From: an uncultured Porphyromonadaceae bacterium | GTDB taxonomy: Bacteria > Bacteroidota > Bacteroidia > Bacteroidales > Muribaculaceae | Length of the DNA stretch: 64,000 nt | Direction of reading: 5' to 3' | Assembly: GCA_947175425.1 (NCBI GenBank) | Contig: CAMWMR010000002.1 | Span: 56,575-120,574, forward strand | The notes under the pieces: model-generated | Told to the model about the DNA's origin: nothing | The model's input: the letters and a program-made list of their open reading frames with translations, nothing else | Database searches by the model: none | Part shown: in pieces, positions 35,516-43,832 of the stretch | Layout: every line of letters starts with the position of its first letter | How positions within the stretch are numbered: the stretch's first letter is position 1 | Program-made: the position numbers and the translations under genes

Positions 35516-36571
35516 TTAAATATTTTCGGCGCATTTGAAAAGGGAACCTGTGGGGCATACGAAACGGCAGTAGGGGCGGGAAACAATTGCAGAGAGCGCA
35601 ATGAAAACTCCGGCAGCAATTATAATGCCCGCAGGCGCCGATTGGAACATAAATGCCTGAAAGAGTTCGAGGTCGGGCCAACGGGAAGCCGTGTCGGTCC
35701 AGAGTAGAAGCATGAGCACAGCCCAGAGGATTTTTCGGAAATTGTCGAGTCCTTTGAGTATTTTGGGGCTAATTTTTATTTTGTAAGTGCAAAAGCTTGC
35801 GACAAGCATTTGAGCCGCCCCGAATGGGCAAATGTGTGTGCAATAGTGTTGCCTGCGGCCAAAGAGGGGATAGATGAAAGCCGCAATGAGCATTACGATT
35901 GCCGTGAGAGCCGCGGGCAGAGAGAAGCCGTTGGAGAGATATTTAAGCATGAGCGTATAGTCGAGAAACTGTCCCGCCCAAAAACCGAGGACAATAACAT
36001 TTGCCACGAGCTGTACTTTGAGGTATATTCTGTTTTTAACAAACAGCGGAACAATGCAAGCTGCGAGGACAACGGCCAAGGCACACCACATTTTGAGGGG
36101 CATAGAGTTTGTGTGTTTTGCGGAGTCGGCGTTCATGTATGCGGCAATTCCGCTTTCGACATTTTCGATAATAGCGAGGGAGCTGTAAGTGGCACCGCTA
36201 ATGGCGTCGGGCTCCATTTCGGCCGCCTCCCGAACACTTTTTCCGTTCCATGCATTTAAGAGAGGAGCTGTTCGTGCAAAGAACGAAGGTGTTTCGGAAT
36301 TTTCGAGAGCAACAATGCTGTCGATATTTCCGTTTGTGATATAAATATCGAGAGGCACGAATCCGGCATAGCCTTGCGCCTTGGAGAAGTTACGGGTGTG
36401 GATTACGGTTGTTTCGTCGTTTAGAGCGGTTATACCGTTGTCGGGGGATACGGCAAGCGGCTGTGGCGAGTTGTTGAAATTTTTACCGAACAAAGTGCGG
36501 TTTACGCAAAGAGCGGCGGCGCACATCATTAAGAGGCAGCATAACAGGCTGAGAAATTGTTTAGTTCGCAT
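35516..36571 (-). CDS. FMN-binding, 4Fe-4S membrane electron-transfer protein (NosR/RnfG-like)
   Basis: 351-residue membrane redox protein. After an N-terminal helix (6-23), an extracytoplasmic FMN-binding domain runs to about 148. It carries DAISGATYS with T128 in the D-x-x-(S/T)-G-A-T flavinylation motif recognised by ApbE, so covalent FMN is predicted. Membrane helices follow at about 161-178, 187-205, 218-237, 280-292 and 313-331. Two polyferredoxin motifs flank the last helices: C244xxxC248P and C335xxxC339P, with C347 nearby. This combination is like NosR and related electron-transfer proteins. It is the first gene of a two-gene unit with the tethered nitroreductase. No apbE gene lies in this window. 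Confidence 0.85.
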   Translation of the reverse strand: MRTKQFLSLLCCLLMMCAAALCVNRTLFGKNFNNSPQPLAVSPDNGITALNDETTVIHTRNFSKAQGYAGFVPLDIYITNGNIDSIVALENSETPSFFARTAPLLNAWNGKSVREAAEMEPDAISGATYSSLAIIENVESGIAAYMNADSAKHTNSMPLKMWCALAVVLAACIVPLFVKNRIYLKVQLVANVIVLGFWAGQFLDYTLMLKYLSNGFSLPAALTAIVMLIAAFIYPLFGRRQHYCTHICPFGAAQMLVASFCTYKIKISPKILKGLDNFRKILWAVLMLLLWTDTASRWPDLELFQAFMFQSAPAGIIIAAGVFIALSAIVSRPYCRFVCPTGSLFKCAENI

Positions 36572-36626
36572 TATGTGGTGATTGAAACTACGATTAAATA
36601 AACCGCCATGCGGAACGTAAAAGTCC

Positions 36627-36659
36627 CGGCGGAATTTGCAAAATTAATAAATTCCGCCG
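36627..36659 (-). promoter_or_regulatory. Operator-like inverted repeat around the -7 box of the FMN/nitroreductase operon
   Basis: Arms CGGCGGAATTT (36627-36637) and AAATTCCGCCG (36649-36659) are perfect complements, 11 bp each. Between them the minus strand carries TAATTTTG (36639-36646), an exact -7 box about 70 bp before the start codon. No good -33 box was found. The geometry fits a repressor or activator site on the promoter, or a cruciform/RNA hairpin. Confidence 0.55.
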
Positions 36660-36671
36660 AGAGTGTGGTTG

Positions 36672-36840
36672 ATAAGTAAGTGTTGAAAATTAATTTATAC
36701 CATATTCCGGTAGCCTGCAGGCGATTTTCAACCTTGCTTGTCGGTCACAGAGCTACGGCTATGCTCCCTTCGCACAAGGCCGAAACTCATCCAACATTCA
36801 ACCAAACTATAATATAAACTATTTTACAACACTTACTTAT
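36672..36840. repeat. MITE-like element with 14-bp terminal inverted repeats
   Basis: ATAAGTAAGTGTTG (36672-36685) and its exact complement CAACACTTACTTAT (36827-36840) bound a 169-bp non-coding block. The similarity continues inward imperfectly for about 20 more bases (AAAATTAATTTATA against TAAAATAGTTTATA). The middle is GC-richer, with GAGCTACGGCTATGCTC, and has no open frame. The right end stops on the first base of the EmrB-like stop codon. The form suggests a miniature inverted-repeat element or a long foldback repeat; no second copy was noticed in this window, and no clear target-site duplication. Confidence 0.55.
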
Positions 36841-38447
36841 TATATTCGAGCGCCTGCTTCGCGAGTTCTTACCATGTGCTTTATAACCCGCCGAACCGTG
36901 CTCCATTTAGGGAAAATTGCGAAAGGCCTGACGGAGCTGTAGCTTACGAGAATTATTAACAGCGAGGCAATTGCCACAATGAGAAGCCATCCGTAAATTT
37001 CTTTCATAGAAACGACGAGAGCCTGCAGCTGCACCATTCCGTAGAGCTGTCCGAGGGGGATGTGGGCTGTTACGGTGTTTGGAGCAATTATATCGGCACC
37101 GAGAAGCGCCGCGTTCTTTGCCATTGTGTGTTTGAGCAGTTCTCCGATGACAGCGAGGCCGAATGTAGCGCCCATAACAGCTCCGGTGAAGCCGTTGATT
37201 GTCAGAGCCTGAGGGAATACCTGAAACGGGAGTCCACTCTGTACTATCGATGTGAGGAATACGATTGAAATGATTACCGCAGCCGCACCTCGGAAAAAGA
37301 GCGGGATGAAAAGCATTTCCTTTTCGACTCCGTAGTCGATGAAGAAGTAGAAATATGCGAGGTATACAATGGCGAGAGCAAATGCAATGGCCGTCATGGT
37401 TTTATACCTCCATTTCCGGAGCGCGAAAGTGAAGTAAGTGAAAGCGCAGCCTGCAATTATGCCTGCAAATACGTACCAGTTGAGGTCGATGAGGTTTGTT
37501 TCGTCGAAACCGAGAATGTTTGCGGCATAGCTGTGCTCGAAGACGTGTTCGGTTGCAATGAGGGTGAAGAACACGAGGTATACGGCCGTTGCCCGAATTA
37601 CATTTCGGTTTGTCATTGCACGGAACGTTATGTAGGGATGATGCAGGAATGAAGCTCGCCAAAGGTTTATTGCCATACAAGCCAGTGCGAGCAGTGTTGC
37701 AAGCTGTATTTCACGTGCATCCCACCAGTCGAAGTAGTTACCGTATACGCATACAAAAGTGAAGCATATCATAAACACCGACCACAGCGCGGCGCCAATC
37801 CAGTCGATGCCGAGGAGGGGGATGAACATGGGGCTACGCAGCGGCTTGAGCAGGATGATAACCATTGTCATCATAAGAGCGAGCAAAGCCGTCATAATCC
37901 AGTGCATGTACTCCCATTGGGAGAAGAATGCGGTGTATATAGTTGCTATTCCGCTGAGCTGTATAACGCTGTCGACGATAATATAAACGTAGCAGAAGAA
38001 TACTGCCATGTCGCGCACCGGAGTTAGCCACAGCTGGATGGTAGAGTTGCAGGCGAGGGTAGCCTGCATGCGGAACCAGCCTGCGACAAAGCATGTTACC
38101 ACGAGAACCGGGACAGAAGACGTGTGTGCGCAGATAATGTTTGCCGCAATGAGCACCGCCCCTGCCGCGAGTAGCTGAGTGCGAGTAGAGAAGCGGAACT
38201 TTATGCGGAACATCACGGCAAAATTAATTGCGAGGCCAATAATAGAGGCATATCCCGCCATGAGAATATCCTCCTGCATAAGCGCTGTAGTTCCCACCAT
38301 GTCGGACGCGGCGGCGAGGTATAGTCCGCCCGAGAACTGGATGATGAGGACGAAAAATATAAACAGCCAGGGCTTAAGTGGGCGAGGAATGAAGTTTCGA
38401 ACATCGGGGATGTCGAACGGGCCCTGAGGAGCGTGCCAGTTAGCCAT
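36840..38447 (-). CDS. MFS multidrug efflux transporter, EmrB-like (DHA2)
   Basis: 535-residue inner-membrane transporter with about 14 helices, the size of DHA2 drug/proton antiporters. The start is MANWHAPQGPFDIPDVRNFIPRPLKPW, followed by helices such as LFIFFVLIIQFSGGLYLAAA and FVAGWFRMQATLACNSTIQLW. The usual GxLaDrxGrkxxl loop between helices 2 and 3 is degenerate here, as in the Bacteroidota branch paired with HlyD proteins. It forms a tripartite system with the HlyD-type adaptor 1 bp upstream and the TolC-type protein before that. The stop codon shares one base with the MITE-like element, so the 3' end of this gene borders an insertion. The substrate is unknown. Confidence 0.85.
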   Translation of the reverse strand: MANWHAPQGPFDIPDVRNFIPRPLKPWLFIFFVLIIQFSGGLYLAAASDMVGTTALMQEDILMAGYASIIGLAINFAVMFRIKFRFSTRTQLLAAGAVLIAANIICAHTSSVPVLVVTCFVAGWFRMQATLACNSTIQLWLTPVRDMAVFFCYVYIIVDSVIQLSGIATIYTAFFSQWEYMHWIMTALLALMMTMVIILLKPLRSPMFIPLLGIDWIGAALWSVFMICFTFVCVYGNYFDWWDAREIQLATLLALACMAINLWRASFLHHPYITFRAMTNRNVIRATAVYLVFFTLIATEHVFEHSYAANILGFDETNLIDLNWYVFAGIIAGCAFTYFTFALRKWRYKTMTAIAFALAIVYLAYFYFFIDYGVEKEMLFIPLFFRGAAAVIISIVFLTSIVQSGLPFQVFPQALTINGFTGAVMGATFGLAVIGELLKHTMAKNAALLGADIIAPNTVTAHIPLGQLYGMVQLQALVVSMKEIYGWLLIVAIASLLIILVSYSSVRPFAIFPKWSTVRRVIKHMVRTREAGARI

Positions 38448-38448
38448 T

Positions 38449-39483
38449 TCAGTATTTTACGCTACATTCCACGTTCATACCGGCACGGAGTCGTTCCATG
38501 TCGCTCGGATTGTTGTTTTGGTCGAACTCAATTCTTACGGGAATACGCTGTCGCACTTTTACAAAATTTCCTGCAGAATTGTCCTGCGGCAAGAGCGACA
38601 GTGATGCACCTGTTGCAGTAGATATTGATTTTACTTTACCGGTGAACACTACACCCGGAATTGCATCGACTTTTATTTCCACGTCGCTTCCGGGTTGGAT
38701 ATGTGCGAGCTGAGTTTCCTTGTAGTTTGCGGCTACCCAAATATCCTGCGAGTCGACAACGTCGAGCAGAGTCTGTCCGGGCTGAACAAGTTGTCCTACC
38801 TGTATTTCCTTGCGTGAAGTGTATCCGTCGCAAGGGGCAACAATAACTGTATAGCTGAGGTTAAGCTCGGCGGTTTCGAGGAGAGCTTTTGCGAGTTCAA
38901 TACCTGCTTCGGATTGGGAGATTCGGCGGCGGTTAATGTCTACGACGGTAGAAGTAGCCGAGCGCTGCCGAGCGAGCATTTCGTAGCGGGCTTTTTTTGC
39001 TTCGAAGTCGGTTTTAGCGCCGTCGTACTGCTGTCGGGTAACGGCGTCCTTTTCGAGGAGCTTCTCGTATCGGGCGAGGTCGGTGGCAGCCATTTCCATT
39101 AGTACTTTGGCTTCGGCGAGAGAAGCCTCGGAGACAGCAACGTTAGCAGAAGCAGAAGTTACCGAACGGTCGGCGACTTCGCGTCCGGCGAGGGCATTCT
39201 GATAGTCGGCGTTGGCACGAGCGACATTGAGCCGCAGGTCGGCGTCGTCGATAATTACGAGCGTATCGCCTTTTTTCACCGGTTCGTACTCGTTGAAGCG
39301 TATTTCCTTTATGTATCCCTGCACACGGCTGTTAACGGGAACGATTTGTTGACGAACCTGAGCGTTGTCGGTGAACTCAACATTACCGAGGTGAACGAAT
39401 CGGGAAGCTACCCAAATGGCGGCAGCTGCAATTACTGCAATTGTAATTATATATGAAATTATTTTTTTGCTGCGGTGTGTCAT
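38449..39483 (-). CDS. HlyD/EmrA-type membrane fusion protein
   Basis: 344-residue periplasmic adaptor. One N-terminal helix (IISYIITIAVIAAAAIWVAS) is followed by EFTDNAQVRQQIVPVNSRVQGYIKEIRFNEYEPVKKGDTL, the first lipoyl half and typical EmrA opening. A long helical hairpin (about 85-205) and the second lipoyl half (LSYTVIVAPCDGYTSRKEIQVGQLVQPGQTLL) follow, then a beta-barrel with PGSDVEIKVDAIPGVVFTGKV. Its start overlaps the TolC-type stop by 4 bp, and its stop lies 1 bp from the EmrB-like start. It should bridge the MFS pump to the outer-membrane channel. Confidence 0.93.
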   Translation of the reverse strand: MTHRSKKIISYIITIAVIAAAAIWVASRFVHLGNVEFTDNAQVRQQIVPVNSRVQGYIKEIRFNEYEPVKKGDTLVIIDDADLRLNVARANADYQNALAGREVADRSVTSASANVAVSEASLAEAKVLMEMAATDLARYEKLLEKDAVTRQQYDGAKTDFEAKKARYEMLARQRSATSTVVDINRRRISQSEAGIELAKALLETAELNLSYTVIVAPCDGYTSRKEIQVGQLVQPGQTLLDVVDSQDIWVAANYKETQLAHIQPGSDVEIKVDAIPGVVFTGKVKSISTATGASLSLLPQDNSAGNFVKVRQRIPVRIEFDQNNNPSDMERLRAGMNVECSVKY

Positions 39484-40793
39484 ATCTTTCCGGAAGTGAA
39501 GAGGAGTTTGTAATAGTAATAAATAATGTTTATTCGAGCGTTAACGAGTTGCTGTTCGGCGTCGAGCTTTGAGTTGGCGGCGTCGAGCATGTCGGTAATA
39601 AGAGCCATGTCGGCCGAGTATCGTGTTGCGGTAACGTTGTAGTTACGTTCGGCGAGTTCAACGCTTTTTGTTTGAGTTTTGAGTTCCTCGTAAGCTTCGA
39701 GATAATGTACATGGTCGGCGTTAAGAGCGAGAGAAACGTTTTCGCGAGCAGCGTCGAGTTCCTCAACAGCCTTTAAAGTTGCGATTTTGCTTTTAGAGAG
39801 CGATTTGTTGCTTTTGTAAAGCGATGAGATGTTGTAGCTTATACCAATACCAACGTACCAGTAGCTTAGGTTGCGGTCGATTGGCGGAACTTCGACAAGT
39901 ATGGGCCCGTCGAGACACCAAGAGGCCTGAAGGCCGATTTTTGGGAGGCGTTCGGAGCGAACGAGGGCTTCGGCTTTTCGGCTTATGTCGACCCCCGAGC
40001 GTGCGAGGCTTATAGCCGGGGAGTTGATTTCGGCCTCGTTCTGCCACCAAGCCGCGTTTTGGGAGGGGAGAGAGCGCGACAGAATTGTCGAGTCGGGAAC
40101 AATTACAGTTCCTTCGGGGAATCCGGCAGTGGTTACGAGGTTTGTGTTGAGGATTTTGATAGTGTTTTCGAGTTTAATGAGCTGCAATTCGAGGTTTGAA
40201 ACGAGGAGTTCGTATCGTGTGATGTCGTTTTGCAAAGCGGTGCCCTGTTCGTGGCGTGCTTTCATTTCCAGCAATACTTTGCGTGCAGCTTTAATGTTTG
40301 CCTCCACTACAGTACGCAGATTAGTGCATTTGTAGAGGTCGAGATAAAAACCTGTGAGGCAGAATCGAATGTTGTCGCGTTTGAAATCGGCCGCGTATCG
40401 AGCAGCTGTGGATTTGAGTTCGGCGAGTTCAATGGCGCTTGACACCGCTCCGCCGGTGTAGATTGGCTGAGAGATGTTTATAGCCGCGCTGTTTCCGTAA
40501 TGAGGGATAGGCGCTTTTTCATAGTCGCTGAAATTACGTTTTGTAGTGAAGCCGTCGCCGATGTAGCTGAAAGCGAGCGATGCGTTTATGTCGGGCAGTC
40601 GACCGGCTTTGGCCACGCTGATTTCGCGTTGCGCTTCGGCTTGTGCAGTTAAAGACGGCCGCAGTTGTGCACTGTTGGCTTCGGCTGTTTGGAAAATTTC
40701 TTCAAGAGTCACCACCGATTGTCCCGAAACGCACATGCCGCCTGCCGACAGGATTACTGACAGCAATCCTGTGAGCAATCGAAGATTGTTCAT
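39480..40793 (-). CDS. TolC-family outer membrane efflux protein
   Basis: 437 residues with a Sec signal peptide (LLTGLLSVILSAGGMCVSGQ; a cysteine is present but the context is a poor lipobox). Two TolC repeats are visible with helical coils (EEIFQTAEANSAQLRPSLTAQAEAQREISVAKAGRLPDINASLAFSY; RSERLPKIGLQASWCLDGP). The C-terminal tail contains RYSADMALITDMLDAANSKLDAEQQLVNARINIIYYYYKLLFTSG, a standard family ending. It is the first gene of the tolC-emrA-emrB-like operon. A minus-strand TAATTTTG at 40984-40991 is the nearest -7 candidate, leaving a long leader. Confidence 0.9.
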   Translation of the reverse strand: MNNLRLLTGLLSVILSAGGMCVSGQSVVTLEEIFQTAEANSAQLRPSLTAQAEAQREISVAKAGRLPDINASLAFSYIGDGFTTKRNFSDYEKAPIPHYGNSAAINISQPIYTGGAVSSAIELAELKSTAARYAADFKRDNIRFCLTGFYLDLYKCTNLRTVVEANIKAARKVLLEMKARHEQGTALQNDITRYELLVSNLELQLIKLENTIKILNTNLVTTAGFPEGTVIVPDSTILSRSLPSQNAAWWQNEAEINSPAISLARSGVDISRKAEALVRSERLPKIGLQASWCLDGPILVEVPPIDRNLSYWYVGIGISYNISSLYKSNKSLSKSKIATLKAVEELDAARENVSLALNADHVHYLEAYEELKTQTKSVELAERNYNVTATRYSADMALITDMLDAANSKLDAEQQLVNARINIIYYYYKLLFTSGKI

Positions 40794-41180
40794 AATGTTA
40801 GATATTGGAAAGTTTAAAGGAATAAAAAGCTCGAAAAAGACAGGCCTGCTTATTCACAGGCAATTACAGGAGCTGTACTTTTCCAGTTTTCGAGATGACC
40901 CCAGTTTGGAACGGCGGGGCAAGAAGATTTTGCAGGTTCTGATATATGATTCATTTACAGGCAACTCTTTGTGAATTGCACTGCAAAATTACAAAAAAAT
41001 GTTGAAATTCGGCTTGGGGAGAAGAGCTGCAATGTTGTTTTTTGTGTAAAAGCAGTGCTGTTTGCCATTATTAAGCTATTGTTTGCCCGTGTGACTAAAC
41101 TTTGGCGAGCTTATAAGTCTTATTTATATAAGGCATTTCATCAAACATTATGTAATTCAAAAGCATCACAATACAAAATT
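40794..41180. other. Divergent intergenic region, 387 bp
   Basis: AT-rich spacer between the efflux operon and the lipoprotein hydrolase. It holds a minus-strand -7 candidate (TAATTTTG, 40984-40991) and, on the plus strand, AAACTTTG at 41097-41104, one mismatch from a -7 box. Neither has a convincing -33 partner. A short open frame reaching from the efflux gene into 40974 is a shadow. I see no RNA gene or repeat. Confidence 0.4.
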
Positions 41181-42200
41181 ATGAACTTAAATAAACTGTT
41201 TAGCTATTCGTTAATAGCTCTCACGGCAGTGAGTGCGGGAGTTATTCCTGCGGGATGTACACAAAAAACGGAAAAGAGTACAAGCGAGACTGTAGACGAG
41301 ACCCGTCCCGAACGCGACCGAAAAGGCGGGCGTCCCGGCGGTCCGCAGTTAGGTCAGCCCGGCGGTGGTCCGGCAATCGATAAAAGCGGCGATGAGGTGC
41401 TGCAGTCGATGATTAAGGAGCTTGTACCCGAGTTCAAGCAACTGGAATATACCGATGCCGTTACCGGCAAGACAATGAAGTACAGCCTCTACTCTCCCAA
41501 AAATGCGGAGGCGGGCAAGACTTATCCTCTTGTGTTGTTTACCGCCGATGCAAGCACTCCGGGGACGGATGTAACACGTCCGCTTACCCAGGGCTACGGT
41601 GCGTTGGTGTGGGCCACACCCGAATGGCAGGCCGAGCATCCGTGCTATGTTCTCGTTCCCCAGTACTCGGGAGTTGCCGTTAACGATGCCTATGAGCATA
41701 CCGACGAGGTTGATATGGTTGCCCGACTTGTGAAAGAAACCGCTTCGCAGTACCAGGTTGACAGCAATCGCCTGTATACTACCGGCCAGTCGATGGGCGG
41801 CATGATTTCGATGTATTACAATTCGGCTTATCCCGATTTGTTTGCCGCATCCATTTTTGTCGACTGTCACTGGGACAGCGCCACTTTCCCCGAGCTTGTA
41901 AAGCATAAATTTGTATTCATCACAGCCGGCAAAGCCGGAACATTCGATGCCCTCGAGCAAGCCGCCAAGGATGCCGGCGTGCGATATGAATATACCGATT
42001 TCAGCGCAAAACTGCCTCAGAGCGAGCAGGATTCGCTTGCGAGTGCGGTGCTTGCCAAAGGCGCTCCTATCACTATTATCAACTTTACCTCCAAATCGGT
42101 TCTTCCCGATGACGGCAAAGGCAGTGAACACATGTACTCGTTCGACTACGCTTATCGCCTTACACCCGTGAGAGAGTGGCTTTTCGAACAACATAAATAA
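41181..42200 (+). CDS. Lipoprotein alpha/beta hydrolase (esterase-like)
   Basis: 339 residues from the ATG at 41181 (MNLNKLFSYSLIALTAVSAGVIPAGC). The start is chosen because it opens a lipoprotein signal peptide with the lipobox IPAGC; the longer upstream frame does not. A charged Gly/Pro-rich linker (RDRKGGRPGGPQLGQPGGG) leads to an alpha/beta hydrolase domain. The nucleophile elbow is TTGQSMGGMISMYY, and YSLYSPKNAEAGKTYPLVLFTAD marks the early strands. The last His-containing segment is GSEHMYSFDYAYRLTPVREWLFEQHK. The fold resembles secreted peptidase/feruloyl-esterase-like proteins. It is followed by a tannase-type gene and an MFS exporter, which suggests processing of plant phenolic esters. 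Confidence 0.82.
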   Translation: MNLNKLFSYSLIALTAVSAGVIPAGCTQKTEKSTSETVDETRPERDRKGGRPGGPQLGQPGGGPAIDKSGDEVLQSMIKELVPEFKQLEYTDAVTGKTMKYSLYSPKNAEAGKTYPLVLFTADASTPGTDVTRPLTQGYGALVWATPEWQAEHPCYVLVPQYSGVAVNDAYEHTDEVDMVARLVKETASQYQVDSNRLYTTGQSMGGMISMYYNSAYPDLFAASIFVDCHWDSATFPELVKHKFVFITAGKAGTFDALEQAAKDAGVRYEYTDFSAKLPQSEQDSLASAVLAKGAPITIINFTSKSVLPDDGKGSEHMYSFDYAYRLTPVREWLFEQHK

Positions 42201-42228
42201 ACGGTAAAAAAGATTGTATAAGAAAGCT

Positions 42229-42269
42229 GTTTGGATTTATTCCCGGTTCACGCGGGGATAAATTCAAAC
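42229..42269 (+). terminator. Intergenic hairpin between hydrolase and tannase genes
   Basis: GTTTGGATTTATTCCC (42229-42244) pairs with GGGGATAAATTCAAAC (42254-42269) over 16 bp with two G-U pairs, then GGTTTTAAG. The U-tract is weak, so it may be an attenuator or an RNA-processing site rather than a strong terminator. Confidence 0.45.
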
Positions 42270-42299
42270 GGTTTTAAGTAAAATCGAATAACATAAAAC

Positions 42300-43832
42300 A
42301 TGACACTCGCTAAAATTTGTACCACATTGGTTATGGCATGCGCTGTTACAGGGAGTGCCTTTGCGGCCAAGGCAGACAAGCCCGACAAACTGTTGTTCAA
42401 TCCCGACATAGCACAGCAGGCTACGCTCACAATGCCCTCGGGTGAAGTTGTGAACTATCAGGCTTATGAAGGTATTTTTTATGTGAAGAACGTAGAGGAT
42501 TCCGTTTATCAGACGCTGAACATTTATGTTCCGGAAAATTTGCGTAACGGTGATTCCACTCCGATATTTCTGCGCACCTACATTGGCGGATATATGGCAA
42601 CAACGGCAAAGTCGCCCTCGGCATCCGATGCAACGGGCCGTGCCTTGAAAGAAGGGTATGTTGTGTGTATTCCCGGCTCGCGCGGCGCCAACTCCACTGT
42701 AAATCGTGACGGCAAGACAATTTATACCGGAACCGCTCCCAACGGTTTGCTCGACCTCAAGGCAGCAATCCGTTATCTGCGCTATAACGACTCGCGTATT
42801 CCAGGCAATGCCGAGATGATAATTATTGACGGCACGAGTGCGGGCGGCGCGATGTCGGCTTTGGTAGGTTCTACCGGCGATCGTCCCGAGTACGATGAGT
42901 ATCTTCGCAAAATGGGCGCAGCCGCTACTTCCGACAAAGTGTTTGCCTCGGTATGTTACTGCCCTATAACCGACCTCAATCATGCCGATATGGAATACGA
43001 ATGGCTTTATGGCTGTACAAATACCGGCGTGCGTCATCTGACAGAGGCTCAGATTGCCATTTCCGATGAGCTGGCGGCGGAATGTCCCGCATATATCAAC
43101 TCGCTGAATCTCAAGGACGATGCGGGAAATGCCATAACAGCCGACAATTACAAGGATTATCTAAAGACTTTTCTGATAGCGTCGGCTCACAAGGCTCTTG
43201 AAGAGGGCTGTGAAATCCCCGATACCATAGGCATTATCCGCTATGCCGAGAAACCGAATTTTGGAGGTGCTCCCGGTCGCGGCGGACGCGGAGACGGTCG
43301 TGGTGCGCCCTCGTTCGGACCTGCCGGCGCCATGCCCGGGTTCAACAACAATACCGACTATGTTACCGGTATCGACCTTGACAAGTATCTGAGCTATGTG
43401 GCAAGTGTAACCGCGCTAAAAACACCTCCGGCTTTCGACCAGTACGGTGTGCTTATTGATACACCCACTCCCGAGAACAATGTTTTTGGCAATCCCGAAG
43501 GCGTACCTGCCAATTTTACCGATTTCAGCCTTCGTCACCGTCTGCACGACAGCTCGGCCGAGCTTGGCAAAGATATGGTTCGCAGGGTGTATATAATGAA
43601 TCCCATGAACTTTATTTCGGAGAATGCCGCGTCGGTAGCTCCGCACTGGTTTATCCGTCATGGAGCAAAGGATCGTGATACATCGTTCCTTGTGCCTGTA
43701 AACCTTGCCACACGACTGAAGAACTCAGGTTTCGATGTAAACTTTTTCCTTCCGTGGAACAGGCCTCACAGCGGCGACTATAATCTCGACGACCTCTTCG
43801 GATGGATTGACAGCATAGTCCCGAATGAATAG
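42300..43832 (+). CDS. Subtype B tannase-like secreted alpha/beta hydrolase
   Basis: 510-residue secreted hydrolase. Signal peptide MTLAKICTTLVMACAVTGSAFA. The catalytic elbow IIIDGTSAGGAMSALVGSTGD places the nucleophile at S180 and matches the GTSAGGAxS motif of bacterial subtype B tannases. YQTLNIYVPEN, RTYIGGYM and IPGSRGANS are other family blocks, and the likely catalytic histidine is near 490 (NRPHSGDYNLDDLFGWID). A glycine/arginine-rich insertion (GGAPGRGGRGDGRGAP) lies in the lid region. Tannases release gallate from galloyl esters; close relatives in gut Bacteroidota may act on other aromatic esters, so the substrate is not certain. Its end overlaps the MFS gene by 8 bp. Confidence 0.8.
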   Translation: MTLAKICTTLVMACAVTGSAFAAKADKPDKLLFNPDIAQQATLTMPSGEVVNYQAYEGIFYVKNVEDSVYQTLNIYVPENLRNGDSTPIFLRTYIGGYMATTAKSPSASDATGRALKEGYVVCIPGSRGANSTVNRDGKTIYTGTAPNGLLDLKAAIRYLRYNDSRIPGNAEMIIIDGTSAGGAMSALVGSTGDRPEYDEYLRKMGAAATSDKVFASVCYCPITDLNHADMEYEWLYGCTNTGVRHLTEAQIAISDELAAECPAYINSLNLKDDAGNAITADNYKDYLKTFLIASAHKALEEGCEIPDTIGIIRYAEKPNFGGAPGRGGRGDGRGAPSFGPAGAMPGFNNNTDYVTGIDLDKYLSYVASVTALKTPPAFDQYGVLIDTPTPENNVFGNPEGVPANFTDFSLRHRLHDSSAELGKDMVRRVYIMNPMNFISENAASVAPHWFIRHGAKDRDTSFLVPVNLATRLKNSGFDVNFFLPWNRPHSGDYNLDDLFGWIDSIVPNE

